A stretch of 64,000 bases of DNA from Apus apus (lineage: Eukaryota > Chordata > Aves > Apodiformes > Apodidae). The stretch lies in the NCBI RefSeq assembly GCF_020740795.1, contig NC_067282.1, positions 37,441,290 to 37,505,289 of the forward strand. Reading direction: 5' to 3'. A program made the position numbers and the translations under genes. The notes beneath the pieces were generated by a model. It saw nothing but the letters and a program-made list of their open reading frames with translations. It was not told where the DNA came from and did no database searches. Positions 1 to 13,100 of this stretch are shown here, piece by piece (the first letter of the stretch is position 1; each line of letters opens with the position of its first letter).

Positions 1-814
1 ATTGGCAAGGATGTTGGCAAACAATACTGGGCTAAGAGTTTAAACCTTTGGGAAACAAGATTGTAAGCAAATGATCTCAAGTTAAGGTCAATGCTGAAGC
101 AAACAGTTTTTGCATAAAGAACTTTGTTTTCTACCACTGTAGAAAAGTACAGAGAAGAAATGAAACTGATTATCAGCTTTCCTGATTACTATTTAACTTA
201 AAGGAACACTTTTGTTATGTAATTATTGACATTGTAGCTGCTGCTCAATTAAACCAGTATGCTGGTATACACTTTAAAATAAGTAAGTAAATATTTTTTT
301 CAGTGATTAACCTATCAAAGATAAATAACCCCTTAAGAAGTTCATTTCCTACATTAATAATTTTAGTGGCTTGATTACTTATTAAATTGTTGGGGTTTTT
401 TTCAAAAGTTAATGTGAATTTTTGTTTAAAAGGAGATGTGATATGTGTTTTAGGCCAAACCTGTTCTTAACAATGGTTAAGAAAATCTAGTCTGCTTCCC
501 TGGAAACAAAGTTAGAACAATTATATTATTTTTCTTCTCAGTATTTAAAAAAATATTTTAAATGTTATTATATAAACACAACAGTTTAATTTCCCACTTG
601 AGATTAAATAAGGAACATTTTTATATATTCTGCCTTAAACTGTCAAAGATTAAAAATCCTTGACAACCTGCATTTCAATGCTGCAACTGATAATTTAATT
701 TATATATCTAAATATATACTCTAAAAAAAATTTGCAATGGTCACAGGAGCTTCTAGAACTCTAATAAGCAGAACTGCTGACATAGTCTACAAGTATCACA
801 TTAAATTAGCAGTT
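1..814. other. AT-rich sequence without recognised gene
   Basis: I see no coding frame of note, no repeat family I recognise and no RNA gene. The stretch is AT-rich with short A and T runs and ends where CR1-like sequence begins. Confidence 0.6.
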
Positions 815-2805
815 CTTTGTGAAAGATTTGCAGGGACACATTTGTGTATTTGAGGAGGTGAGTAGGCTGAGAAGTATCTGGGAATTTCAGAACAACCTAC
901 TCTATTGGCAACAAGGGCAACAAGCAGAGAGGGCTCATGACACAAGTAAGTCCCTGTCCTCTCTTTGCCTGGATGAACGTGGTGACTTAGAGGACAGAAG
1001 GAAATGGCAGCAAGTTCTTGCCTGGTGCAGTAGGCATGACAAGCATGTCCCTCTTGCAACTGCCACGCCTTCCCAGTTGCCCTTGCAAAACAGGTACAAT
1101 GCTCTGCAAGAGGAGCTGAATGCTGAATAAAATGATGGTTAACTTTGCTTAGAGGTGTAATCAAGGTTGAATCAGACTACACTGCATATCAAAACCACTC
1201 CAGTAAAGAAAAAATGGTAGTATTTAGACTGGACCCACTTCTTAGGGAAGTCTGCTGCCTTCCTAGTTCCCCACTTAAAGATGCACAGCGAAAGGGACAG
1301 GCCCCTCAAGAGTACAACAAAGATATCATGAGGCTATGAAGAGAGCAAATGAGAAGGGTCAAAGCCCAGCTTGAAATTATTCTGATTGCAGCTGTCAAAG
1401 ATAACAATAAATGTCTCTACAAATATATTAGCAACAAAAAGAAGACTTAAGAGAACTTCTGTCCTTATCTGATGAAGGGGAAAACATGATGGTCAAAGAT
1501 GAGGAAAAGGCTTAGCTATTTATGCTTACTTTGCCTCAGTCTTCAGCAGTAGGTCCAGTTGCTCGCTGGGTACCCAGTCCCCTGAGCTGGAAGGCAGAGA
1601 TGAGGAGCAGATGTAACCCTGATTATCCAAGAGAAGACAGGTAATGACCTGCTGCACCACTTAGACATCTACAAGTCTACAGGGCCAGATGAGATACACC
1701 CGAGAGTACCCAGGGAGCTGGCAGAAGTGCTCACCAAGCTACCTTCCATAATTTACCAGCAGTCTTGCATAAACATGGAGATCCCATTAGACTGGAGACT
1801 GGCAAATGTCCCCCCATCTATAAGAAGGGCTACAAGGAAACTAGGAAACTACAGGCCTGTCAGTCTGACATTGCTGCTGGGGAAGGTTATGAAGCAGATC
1901 ATCTTAAGTGTCATTATGCACCACTTACTATTGGATGATCAGGCCCAGTCATTGTGGCTTTACGATTTGGAAGCAAGATTTGAACAGACTGGAGAGTGGG
2001 GCAAAGAGGAACCTAATGAGGTTCAACAAGAACAAGTGCAGAGTCCTGCACCTGGGTAGGAATAACAGCATGAACCATTACAGATTAGGAGCTGACCTGC
2101 TAGAAAGCAGCTGCATGGAAAAGGACCTTGGAGTCCTGGTGGACAAGAAGATACTCATGGGACAGCAATGTGCCCTTGTGGCCAAGAAGGACAATGGCAT
2201 CCTGGGGTGCATTAAGAAGAGTATGTCCAGCAGTTTGAGAGAGGTTCTCCTCCCCCTCTACTCTGCCCTAATGAGACCACATCTGGAGTATTGTGTCCAG
2301 TTCTGTGCTGCCCAGCTCAAAAGGGACAGGGATTTACTTGAGACAGTTTAATGGAGGTCTACAAGGATGAATAAGGGGCTAGAACACCTGTATTCTGAGG
2401 AATGGCTGAGAGACCTGGGGCTGTTTAGTCTAGAGAGAAGACTGAGAGGAGATCTATTAATGTATATAAATATCTGAAGGGTGGATGTCAAGAAGGAGGG
2501 GCCAGTCTCTCTTCAGTCATGCCCTGGGATAGGACAAAGAACAATGGATGCAAGCTAGAATACAGGAAGTTCCATCTCAACATGAGGAAGAACTTCTTTA
2601 CTGTGAAGGTTACAGAGCACTGGAACAGGCTGCCCAGAGAGGTTGTGGAGTCTCCTTCTCTAAATACTTTCAAGACCCATCTGGATACATTTCTGCGTGA
2701 CCTGCCCTAGATTCTGTGGTGGTCCTGCTCTGGCAGGGAGATTGAACACGATGATCTCCAGAAGTCCCTTCCAATTCCTACCATTCTGTGATTCTGTGAT
2801 TCTAT
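815..2805 (+). mobile_element. CR1 LINE copy with ORF1 remnant and internal deletions
   Basis: This is a degenerate plus-strand CR1 retrotransposon. The 5' part (about 819-1250) reads as CR1 ORF1 debris: LQNRYNALQ near 1083-1110 and REVCCLP near 1245-1265 are typical of the ORF1 esterase region. The reading then jumps into the linker between endonuclease and reverse transcriptase of ORF2 (near 1290-1400), implying an internal deletion. RT N-terminal sequence follows, with NYRPVSLT at about 1842-1870. A second jump near 1945-1975 removes the RT catalytic core, so no FADD box is present. The C-terminal frame 1908-2351 carries LGVLVDKK and [10 protein letters not shown]. The copy ends in the CR1 tail at about 2785-2805 (repeated ATTCTGTG). 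Stops and frameshifts make it inactive. The left boundary is approximate. Confidence 0.88.
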
Positions 2806-3998
2806 GAAAGGAAGGTACTGTTTGAGTAACCTAATCCTCTATGACAAGGCGACCTATTTAGTGGATGAGGGAAGTCTGTGGATGTTGTTTACCTGGACCT
2901 TAGTGAAGCCTTCAACACTGTTTATCACAGAGTTCTCCTGGAGAAACAGGCTACATATGGCTCAGACTGGTGAACTCTTTTTTTGGGTAAAAAACTGGCT
3001 GGATGGCCAGGCCTAAAGAGTTATGGTGAATGGAGTTCAATCCAGTTGGCAGCTGGTCACAAGTGGTGATCCCCACGGCTCAGTGCTGGGGCCAGTTCTC
3101 TTTAATACCTTTACCAATGATTTGGGTGAGGTGATCAAGTGCACCCTCAGTAAGTTTTAAGATGACATTAAGTTGTGTGGGAGTGTTGATCTGCTTGAGG
3201 GTAGAAAGGCTCTACAAAGGGACCTAGACAGGCTGGATTGATGGGCCGAAGTCAGTTATATAAGATTCAACAAGGCCAAGTACTGATTCCTGCACTTGTG
3301 TCACAACAACCCCATGCAACACTACAGACTTGAAGAAGAGTGGCTGGAAAGCTGTCCAGACAAAAAAGACCAGGGCATGTTGATCAACAGGCAGCTGAAT
3401 AGGAGCCAGCAGTGTGCTCAGATGGCCACGACAGCCAATGGCACTCTGTTTTGTATCAGAAATAGTGGGGCCAGAAGGACTACAGAAGTGATCATCCTCC
3501 CATACTCTGTGTTCAGCTTTGAGCCCTCCACTACAAGGAAAACATTGAGGTACTGGAGCATGTCCATAGAAAGGCAATGAAGCTGGTGAAAGGTCTGGAG
3601 AGCAAGTCTTATGAGGAAGGTCTGAGGGAACTGGGGTTGTTTAGTATGGAGAAAAGGAGGCTGATGGGAGACCTTATTGCTCTTAACAACTCCCTGAAAG
3701 GAGGTTGTAGGGAGGCAGGTGTTGGTCTCTTCTCCCATGTAACAAGACAAGAGGAAATTATCTCAAGTTGCACAAGGGGGTGGTTAAATTGATGAGAGAA
3801 GAAACTTTTTCACTAAAAGGGTTGTCAGACACATAAAAAGGCTGTCCAGGGTGGTAGTTGAATCACCATCTCTAGAGATTTTTAAATTATATGAAGATGT
3901 GGTTCTTAGGAATATGCCTAGCACTGGACTCAGTAGAGTTGGGTGAACTCAATGACCTTTATGGTCTTTTCCAACTAGAACAATTCTGTGATTCTGTA
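2806..3998 (+). mobile_element. CR1 LINE copy of a second subfamily, 5'-truncated
   Basis: A second plus-strand CR1 begins directly behind the tail of the preceding copy, at the point in ORF2 that encodes the RT palm (NWLDGQA near 2993-3015, then [10 protein letters not shown] near 3080-3105). The catalytic box near 3155-3170 reads F-stop-DD, so the codon before the aspartates is a stop. Further frames at 3296-3580 and 3577-3792 cover the RT C-terminal part with several frame changes. It ends in AATTCTGTGATTCTGT at about 3983-3998. It is clearly dead. Its sequence differs from the upstream neighbour, so the pair is two insertions and not one element. Confidence 0.87.
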
Positions 3999-6900
3999 TA
4001 CATAGTTGTGGAACTCAAGTGTCTACCACAACATTTCACTCAGTGCAATGATTTAGCAGACCTTTTCTATGGAGGACATAATATCTGATTCATTTGGCTT
4101 TAGCTACTGAATACTCTCTGAGAGTGTATTTTGAAGAGGAGGGAATTTGTGGCCTTGCAGAAAGCATTTACCAGCTTGCATGGCTGAACCCTGAAACAGA
4201 CAGACAAGTTTTCTGATAAGAAAGCAAGTACAGGTTTAATTATCTTTAGGCTACAACATATTTGCTCAGGTGTCAATGTATTTGTCAAAGTGATCTGTTT
4301 CTTAGAAACAAACTGCAATTTCTAGATGACAGTTCTGTCATCATTTTTATTGTAGTCATATTCCTTTCTCTTTATGTGTCCAGTACAATGTGAATGTGGT
4401 TTTGACACGAAATCATGATAATAAAATTTAACTTATGAAGGAAGACAATATTTTCTAAAATTTATTGGGTATGTTTGATTAATCACTTTGTTTCTCTCAC
4501 TTTATACGTTAACTCATTTTGACTTTAATCAGTTGGCTGTAATGTAAGTATGTATGTGTACATACCTTATGTAATTGTAGGAAATACTTGAAATACTTGA
4601 TTTAAAAAAAAATACTAGAAATTTCAAATAAGTACCAAGAACCAGAAGTTCATATTTTTCATTTTTCCCAAAAATATTTTTTTTCTCATTCAGAAGAATT
4701 CTGCTTTTCATTATCATGTTTCCCTCTATAAATCTACCATTGAGATTTCCTTTTTATATTATAAAATATGTGATATAGATGTTACTGTCAACATGCAAAA
4801 GCATTTGTGTTTTCTCAACACTCAGTAACACTGAAATTGTTCTACTGTAATTTCTTAATTAACCTTCTCTGTGCAAGTTAAATGTAAGCTTCTTGACTAG
4901 ATTTTGTCAGAAGTGGCATTTAATTGTTAGAAAGTTCTTTTTAGCATCTTGAGTCATAGTGATACAATTTGCCATTCATCTCAAGTGTTACACTGTGGAT
5001 AAAACATTATTTTTTAAGTTCCTGAAATACATGTTTCCATGGTAGTTGCAAGAGATCTTTCAGAATTTAGGTCAAATGCAGATTTATTTTCATGCAGAGG
5101 AAGTATTTAGAAGTACCATACCCAAATAGTACTTTAAAAGTTGGGTTATCTCCTTTTTCCTCTCTTTTCATTTTTTTCTTGCCTAACACATATTGATATG
5201 TATTTTATTGAAATACATTCTGAATAAACATATCAACAATGTTAAAACTTTACGAAGAGTTAACAAATAGCAAAATTGAAATAGACACGTTTATATTCAT
5301 TTGATTTCTCTGTTCTAGAAGAGAAAAAAAAATAAGGAATAGTAAAAATTCCTAGGTTTTAGAAGTTTATTGTGAAGAGATAGTGGTAAATTCTTTATGA
5401 CCACCAAAGTAAAAAAAACAAACACAAAACCAAAACACCTACATCCTTTTGCATACAGAAAGTTTCAATCTAGAGAAAAAAAAAAAAAAAAAAAAAAAAA
5501 AAACCAAAAACCAAGCAAAACAGTAAAAAACTCAGCTCTTTCTAGCTCCAAAAGTAGGAGAAGATGAGGCTAGTTAGGAGAGCTGCAGAATCATTTACTT
5601 TGAAGATTGAACCTGGATGGATGCAAGTTTAGCTGATCAGAATTGCCAAGAGACCTCTGCATCTATACACAGAACTTCAGATGCTAGTGAAACTTCAAAG
5701 CAGAAATTTTAGTAATTTTTAAAAGTTCACAAAACTATTAATTGAGCAAAGAGTATAACCAGGAATCTTTCAGTTCACAATTTCAGATTTTTAACTCTCC
5801 TCCATGACCTAATTTATATATATTACATACTTTTATTGCTTTGATTGGAAGTGTGTAATACTGTCACCTGTCTTCAGGTAGTTGTAGAACAGAATGCAGA
5901 TGGAATTATCTGGGTTATTATAGAGAACTGGCTTGAGATAAGCTGAGTTTTGTTCAAAATAACCACTTAAACAGTGAAAAGAAATAGCCTTAGCCTTCCA
6001 GAATAGCAGGTGGAGAATAAGTGGTATGCTAAGCTAAGTCAGCTCAAACAATGTCAGAATACCATTTTTAGGAAGCTGAATTGAGCTACAAATTTTTCAA
6101 GCAATACAGAAATAAGAAAAATCCCAAACAGTATTCATCTATTCTACAAAATATTTTTAGAAAGAAAATAAAAATAAGTGGGACCAAAATTGTATTTGTT
6201 TTAGTAGCGAACACTGTGAACTGAGATGAAAAAATATGCTATTCTCTTAAAAAAAAGTTCTGTTCCAATATTCAACAAAATTCGAGATTCATATATACAA
6301 TGTAGCTAAAAACTTACAAATGCCTGATGGTTGCACTAACTACTCAAAGGGTGAGTGTATCCTTCCTTTTCACAGAACAGATTTTTTGTTTTTCACTTTT
6401 GCAGTACTGACATATCTAAGCTACAGTATTCTTCTACCTCAAGCTGGAAAATGTTTCTGAGTTTTGTTTAACTCAGGATAAAATTGATAATGTTGCAGAA
6501 GTGCTCATTCTAGTCTATTAGGTGTAATGACAGATTAGGGTGTCTTAGAGACATTAACATAATCTGTTTTTATCAGATGGATCCTATACAAAATGTCCTT
6601 TTGAGTTCAAGTCTACTATAAATTTGCACTGTAGTAGGTTACTTAAAGGAGAATCAATGGCAGAATTAAACAGAGCAACTTCAGTTTCATAGTGATAGAA
6701 ACACCAGTAAAAAGAGAAAACCACCACAGAAAAGTTAAGGTAGAAGAGAGATGAAAGGAAAGTAGATAAATCAGATGCAGAAAGCATACACCCCTAAAAA
6801 CAAGGAAAATTATCCTATACTTGAAAAGTACTTTATCTGTATAGTGTGCAACTGTTTTAGGAAAGTCAGAGAATCATAAAAGCCTTTAAAAATAAGTATA

Positions 6901-9900
6901 CACTTCTGTTACAACTGCTCAGAGGGACTTTTTTACAATTTATTTTTTTCCACAACTTCTGTAAAAATTATCCAGAAGAATTTGAACCCTGTACAGACAG
7001 TAGCACATACTTGTGCATACCTTCAAATCCATACATTTATTTTTAAATTTTCTATAAGCTTTCCCAAGCTGAGTAGTCTCTTTTCTTTCATGGGAACCCT
7101 TTGGAAATGTCTTTCACAGTACAGTGGAAAGTAGAGATAGAATGTGAATGGAGTAGAAAACTGAAAATATTCTGGAAGAAGCGGCTCACAAACTCAGGGG
7201 CAAAAAATGTAAAGAAATTCTGATTTTTTTATTTCCCCTCCCACCACTCCCCCCAGGTCAAACAAATTAATGTAACAATACTATTAATATTAGTCAAGAA
7301 TAACTTATTTTATCCTCAGAGTCAGAATGTTTTAAAAATTTATTGACATAACATCCTGTGAAGTCAGGTACTACCATCCCAGTTATATCAATGGAGAAGT
7401 AATCACAACACAATTATACATAATTACCAAATGGTAAGTTAGAAAAGAGGGGGGGGGTCGGGGGGAGAAATAGTGCAAGGATACTCTTTGTTTCCATAAA
7501 ATAATCTAAATTTTCAGGAAGGACACATTTTTGTGGAGCAGAAACTTCCAGAGGATTTTTTCTCCTAAGTTTTCCTAGTCCTTATATAGTAGATGTTTTT
7601 AAATTCTGACATTCTTTTAGCAAATACAAATGAAAATGTACTGTTTATTTTAACTAAATAAACAGATATACATTGGGGAAGATTTGGGCTTTAAGAATTT
7701 AAATTCTTACGGAATTAATAAATAAGAAAATAAACAGTAGTAACTATGTCAGCAGTTCCAGATGGAATCTTCAAATAGTCTGTACTTATGCTTCCGACTT
7801 CTGGTCAAACTGATTACCCAGCCCCGGTAATTAGCACCACTTAATGTATAGTGCTGCTCACTGTATTAGAAATCTCTTGTCAGAAGATGCCCTGGGCTGA
7901 CAGCAGGGTGACCAAACTAATTCCAGCTTTTAGAACAGACAGAAATTGTAGGTCAGGAATAAGCAAGATATGCTCATATTTCAGCTGCCTCAATTAGATC
8001 TGGATCTAGGATAAAAATGTCCTGTGGTTAAGTCATACATGCAACTGACCCTTTGCCTTCATGAATATGAATGCAAAAGTTAAGTTAGGAAAAAAATATA
8101 CTGGTAATTTCTCAAAAGTATGTTGGCAAGCTATGCTTATTTATTTACTTTTTTTTTTATTCTTCAGGCATAATATCTGCTTTAGGATGCATTGTATTTT
8201 TTTACTTACACTTTGTTTTGACATACTCAAGAGTTTAAAAAATACTCAAAATACCCTTAAAACAATGCATCTCATTTCCAATATGAATATAAGTTTAGAC
8301 AATAAGCAAAACTTTTACAAATGCTAGCTACTGAAGAAGAGAATGTTGTGAGATTTATGGTGAAAAGAATATTCCTGTCAGAGGGATATTTCTATAAATT
8401 CTTCCTTTCCTATTGTAGCAGTAACATTTTTCACACAACACAAAATGTATCATCTCACTCAAGTGTGTGTCTTGGTAACAGGGCTGTAATCAGAATTAAA
8501 ACTGGCCCTGTGAGATAGCTGTAAGTTAAAAAAAAATACCTGATAGAATATATGTTCTTAAAACAATCATAAGGAAAGGAATTTTCATATTCCTGTTGCT
8601 GAAGTGTTAGTTTTTCAGTACGAGTTGGAATAAGACTGCATTTGAAATACATTTAAAAATTCCAACTTGATAAGAAATGTTTGACACATCCATTGGTCAA
8701 TCATATAATTTTGAACCTTGATATTCACAGCTAAGGGTATCACAATATGCACTATTATGATTCCAAGTCAAAATTACTGCAGAATATAGAATACTAGAAG
8801 GAAAATTAATCCTATACTAACTTACTCCATATCACCAAAATAAACAGGCATTTCTGAAGGAGGTCAAAAAGCAGATTTGGGGTGAAAGTATAAATATATA
8901 TATATTTACATTCACAATATTAATGTATTTCAAAGGTATTAATATATATACATATCTTCATTGTTCTGAATAAATTTAACATAAAAATATGGCATGATAT
9001 TTAATTCTGAATTACTTTCTTCAATAGTGATTGCAATTAATATTAAAATGCAGCTTTTTGTCTAATGAACTGTGAATAATCAAGTTTTATTAAAAAAGCC
9101 CTGATTTGTTTAGGTACATGCATTGCCTAGTTATCCAATTATTGCTGCAAAATTACAAATGGGGAAAGTCAAATCTGTTAAATTAAGAAGGTCACCAAAG
9201 TAATTAAGTCTGCTCAAGCATATTATTAATACTTTACAGTAGGTGGGGCACTGTTGAAATTTACCTGCTTTTCCTTGTAATGTAAATGATGGGCTTTTGT
9301 ACCATCAAGTGTTTAAATGAGTTAATTTACAGATAAAGAAATTGTAAAAGAGAAAGCAAGGTTCTGAGCAAGAAAAGTTCTTATCAGCTACAAAATTAAA
9401 TGAAAACTGTTTTATTTCCTTAGTAATTTGAATGAGTGTTGCTCATTTTATGTTGGAGAGCTCCAATTTTTTTCTGTGCTTTGAAAGAAATAAGAGAATT
9501 ATCAGGAAAAAGGAACAACAGTGTTGTATGAGAAAATACTACTTTGCGAATTACATGAATGATAAACCTATTCCTGTGGTAAAATTATGTTTCTGGCATT
9601 TAACAAAGAAAATAAAGTGTAATGAAAAAGAAACAAGGCACTGTAAGCCTCCAATCTTGACCAGATTTAACCTGTTTTACTATTTCTATTTTGTATTGGC
9701 ATTTGGTATTTTTCACCAAAGGAATGAAATATAGTTTAAGACATGATGTGTTCTATATACTGCATAAAAAATAACACAGAATAGTAATTGTTTTAGACAT
9801 TTCAACACCTATAGTTTTATAGTTTGGTACAGCTAAATAAACAAGCTTTTTGGTATAAAAGTATATGAGGTGACCATTACGAAGTCCTAAATTGTACAGG

Positions 9901-9970
9901 CATTTTAGTAATCCCATCCTGAAATAGTTTCATATGTCAACAGTTCATTTAGTATCAGCCACAGAAAGAA
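3999..9970. other. Gene desert, no gene recognised
   Basis: About 6 kb of AT-rich sequence with no coding frame above 100 codons, no CR1 tail and no LTR that I can recognise. It contains an A-run at 5474-5502, a G-run near 7449-7466 and a short TA repeat near 8895-8906. Two stretches (about 7795-7930 and 9050-9300) have a texture like conserved non-coding DNA, with TAATTA-type sites; that is impression only. Confidence 0.55.
5474..5502. repeat. Poly-A tract
   Basis: An uninterrupted run of roughly 29 adenines. It could be the tail of an unrecognised retroposed sequence, but no element body is visible upstream and no flanking duplication is obvious. Confidence 0.8.
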
Positions 9971-9978
9971 TTACTATG

Positions 9979-10966
9979 GACTAGTGACTAGTGGAGTCCC
10001 TCAGGGGTCGGTACTGGGACTGGTGTTGTTCAACATCTTCATCAACGACCTGGATGAGGGTATAGAATGTACCCTCAGCAAGTTTGCTGATGACACTAAG
10101 CTGGGAGGAGTGGCTGACACACCAGAAGGCTGTGCTGCCATTCAGAGAGACTTAGACAGGCTGGAGAGTTGGGCGGGGAGAAACATGATGAAATTCAACA
10201 AGGGGAAGTGTAGCGTTTTGCATTTGGGGAAGAACAACATGATGTCCCAGTATAGGTTGGGGGCTGACCTGCTGGAGAGTAGTGTAGGTGAAAGAGACCT
10301 GGGGGTCCTGGTAGACAGGAGGATGACCATGAGCCAGCAATGTGCCCTTGTGGCCAAGAAGGCCAATGGCATCCTGGGGTGCATTAGAAAGGGTGTGGTT
10401 AGTCGGTCAAGAGAGGTTCTCCTCCCCCTCTATTCTGCATTGGTGAGGCTGCATCTGGAGTATTGTGTCCAGTTCTGGGCCCCTCAGTTCAAGGACAGGC
10501 AACTGCTGGAAAGAGTCCAGCACAGAGCTACTAAGATGATTAAGGGAGGGGAACATCTCCCTTATGAGATAAGGCTGAGGGAGCTGGGTCTCTTTAGCTT
10601 GGAGAAAAGGAGGCTGAGGGGTGACCTCATTAATGTTTACAAATATGTAAGGGTTGAGTGTCAGGGAGATGGAGTTAGGCTCTTCTCAGTGATGACCAGT
10701 GATAGGACAAGGGGTAATGGGTGTAAATTGGAGCATAGGAGGTTCAAGGTGAATATCCGAAAAAAATTTTTTACTGTAAGAGTGACAGAGCACTGGAACA
10801 GGCTGCCCAGGGAGGTTATGGAGTCTCCTTCACTGGAGACATTCAAAACCCACCTGGATGCGTTCCTATGTGATGTACTCTAGATGACCCTGCTCTGGCA
10901 GGGGTGTTGGACTAGATGATCTTTCCAGGTCCCTTCCAACCCCTAGGATTCTATGATTCTATGATA
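9979..10966 (+). mobile_element. Young 5'-truncated CR1 LINE
   Basis: A plus-strand CR1 truncated inside the ORF2 RT domain. The first recognisable codons are [11 protein letters not shown] at about 9987-10020. The frame stays open for 299 codons to 10883 without a stop or frameshift, and the element runs through a short 3' UTR (CTGCTCTGGCAGGGG) into ATTCTATG repeats at about 10948-10966. The intact frame and clean tail mark it, together with the copy at 60641-61483, as one of the youngest CR1 copies here. It cannot move by itself because the endonuclease and most of the RT fingers are missing. Confidence 0.92.
9984..10883 (+). pseudogene. CR1 ORF2 C-terminal fragment (RT core to C-terminus)
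   Basis: This open frame encodes the end of the CR1 ORF2 protein, a reverse transcriptase that acts with an endonuclease in target-primed reverse transcription. Visible motifs are [17 protein letters not shown], the catalytic FADDTKLGG (both aspartates kept), [14 protein letters not shown] sequence and the C-terminal [10 protein letters not shown] motif. The frame starts with GTG simply because the element is 5'-truncated; there is no genuine initiator, no promoter and no upstream domain. The apurinic endonuclease and RT fingers are absent, so the fragment is not functional although it has no internal stop. An antisense frame over the same bases is a shadow. Confidence 0.88.
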
Positions 10967-11859
10967 TGTGCCTATCTATATATTAGCACCTCTCCCATAT
11001 TACTCTGAGTTTTATTCTAACGCTACAATAGATTGTAATGTATAGGAAATGCATCAGAAAAAGCAACAAACCCAAAACAAAATGAGAAAAGAGCCATGAT
11101 CTTGATAGCAGATCATGAAGCTGGATAAAAAACTTAGACAATGTAAAAATGAATCTCTGCAGTATATGCACATTTATTCCTTTCCTTCACTTTTTGATAA
11201 TTTATCTCATCAGGAATATTTATTTTGAATCCTTACATCTTTGAAGACATGAAAACAAGTCACGAGAAACTGACAGAGCTGTATTTATTTATTTGCATGT
11301 CAAACCATATGACATTCAGATTCAAAATGCAATTTCCGAAAGTGTTGCCCAATGATCTATCTGATCAAACAGAACAAGATACAATGGTATTCCCCCACCC
11401 TTTCAGCATTTAAGGAGAACTCATTTGCTCTTCCAGAGGATGAGCCTCTTAGAGGCTCCCCCTTCTGACTGTTGCAATCTTGGGGATATTAGCTAACTAC
11501 AACTACCTTCCAGTCTCTCTCTCCCCCGCCCCCCCCCCCTTCTTAATGTCTTTTGTTTATATCTAATTATTATAATTGAAAGATACAGAAAAACTGGAAA
11601 AAAAGGTTACATTCAACTTGAATGCCTTTGGATGCATTAATAAATATTGATCAAAGTTACTTTTCTTAAAAATATATAGAATAATTTATTATGAACTAGC
11701 AATTTAAGTGCAGGGAGTCACTCATCTCATCAAGCTCATCCTTCAGTCACCAACAGAGGCTAAATACTTGTTGTGATTTTTAAAATTTTTATCCATAAAA
11801 GGGCACTTGTAACCATCTTCTCAATATAGTCACATGCTTGTTCTACAATCAGCTAAACT
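10967..11859. other. No gene recognised
   Basis: AT-rich sequence with a CT-rich patch ending in a C-run near 11523-11540. Nothing with a recognised function is visible. Confidence 0.5.
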
Positions 11860-12190
11860 GGAGTACTTGAGTACCTGAAGGACTACTACAGAGAAGGTGG
11901 AGATAACCTTTTTTAGAAGGAATCACATTAAAAAGATGAGGGGCAATGGGTACAAGTTTCTCCTTGGTAGATTCTGATTGGACACAAGTGGAAAATGTTT
12001 CACAATGAGAACAGTCAGCCACTGGAATAATCTACCCAGGGAAGTGGTGGATTCACCAACATTGGATCCTTTTAACATTCAGCTGGACAAGGTGCTGGGA
12101 CATCTTGTGTAGACAGTGCTTTTGTCAAGCAGTAGTGAACTAGATGATCCTTGACATCCCTTCCAACCTGGCATTCTATGATTCTGTGAC
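11860..12190 (+). mobile_element. Degenerate CR1 3' end
   Basis: Old plus-strand CR1 tail fragment. Recognisable landmarks are the GGGCAATGGGTACAAG segment near 11941, the HWNNLPREV-like codons near 12020-12050, CTAGATGATCCTTGACATCC near 12140 and the ATTCTATGATTCTGTG tail ending near 12188. The left edge is uncertain. Confidence 0.8.
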
Positions 12191-12388
12191 AACTAAACTT
12201 TGAAATAATAATCTCACATTATCTTAAGCTTCAGTTCTTTGTAGAGTTGTGTTACTCATAGGAGTGGCTTACTTAGGCAATTCGGAACTACTGGCAGTAA
12301 GTTTTTAGTTGTGAAGCTCTGAAGTACCTGAGAGCTCTTCACTGTGATCTTTTCAGTTCTGTATTTGTAAGAAATCATGAAGTAATTT

Positions 12389-13100
12389 GTGATTATGAAT
12401 GGTGACCAGCAAGGGTATGTGTAACCACAACATCCCTTGTTGTGTCACAAACAACTCAGGATGTAGTCCTGTGTTAAGCAAGCATGAACAGTGCAGGCAG
12501 GTTGGCAGGCTATTCCCCTACCCCCACACTCCTTCCCAGCTTGCCTCCACTGTTTTTTTCCAGCAACTGCTCTGCACAAGTGATGAACATCAGGGTTCAC
12601 CTGGGAAGAAGCATCCCCAGTCCCATTCCAGAATTCTCTGAAATATCTGACTGTGCAGCTGTGGACCCCAGAATCTTCCAGAATGACAGACCATGCAAAT
12701 GTAAAATTCAACTGCATGTTGCCCCCCTGAGGGTGTTCTCTAAGGGACAGAACATTATAAAGGTGTGAAAAAGTATCACACACTTGTCAACCCACCACCT
12801 GCACCTGGAGGCTGGAGGCTGTCAGACAACAGGCTGCAAAAGGACCTCGCTGGAATGAAGGATAGTGATATATCTGTACTATCTTCTCATCTATCTTTTC
12901 ATCTTTCCTTTTTTTCTTCTTCTCCTTTCATCCTGTGTGTTAAAGGGTTACAAACTCTAGCCATTTTCCCTAATTTGATCCATTCATTGGATACAGAAAT
13001 AGTTATTGCCCATCACTAACATCTAAGTAGTGAGCTCTTAATAAAGCATCTGTTATGTGGCTCCTCTAGGCCATTTGCCGTGGTTTCTTTTTTCATCATG
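12389..13100 (+). mobile_element. Possible degenerate solo LTR (uncertain)
   Basis: A block with higher GC than its surroundings. It has a TATAAAGG-like box near 12755 and AATAAAG near 13038, followed by about 60 bp that could be U5. This order on the plus strand is what an LTR would show, but I find no convincing TG/CA ends or flanking duplication. Short frames inside (for example 12445-12783 minus) show no family. It could equally be unrelated unique DNA. Confidence 0.28.

Noticed and set aside
3224..3750. Minus-strand frames of 110-117 codons
   Set aside because: Antisense shadows of the plus-strand CR1 RT region.
7449..7466. G-quadruplex candidate in the G-run
   Set aside because: A single short G-run interrupted by TC, without the several separated runs needed.
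12445..12783. 112-codon minus frame as a host exon
   Set aside because: No domain, no splice context, overlapping plus-strand frames of similar length; more likely chance within LTR-like sequence.
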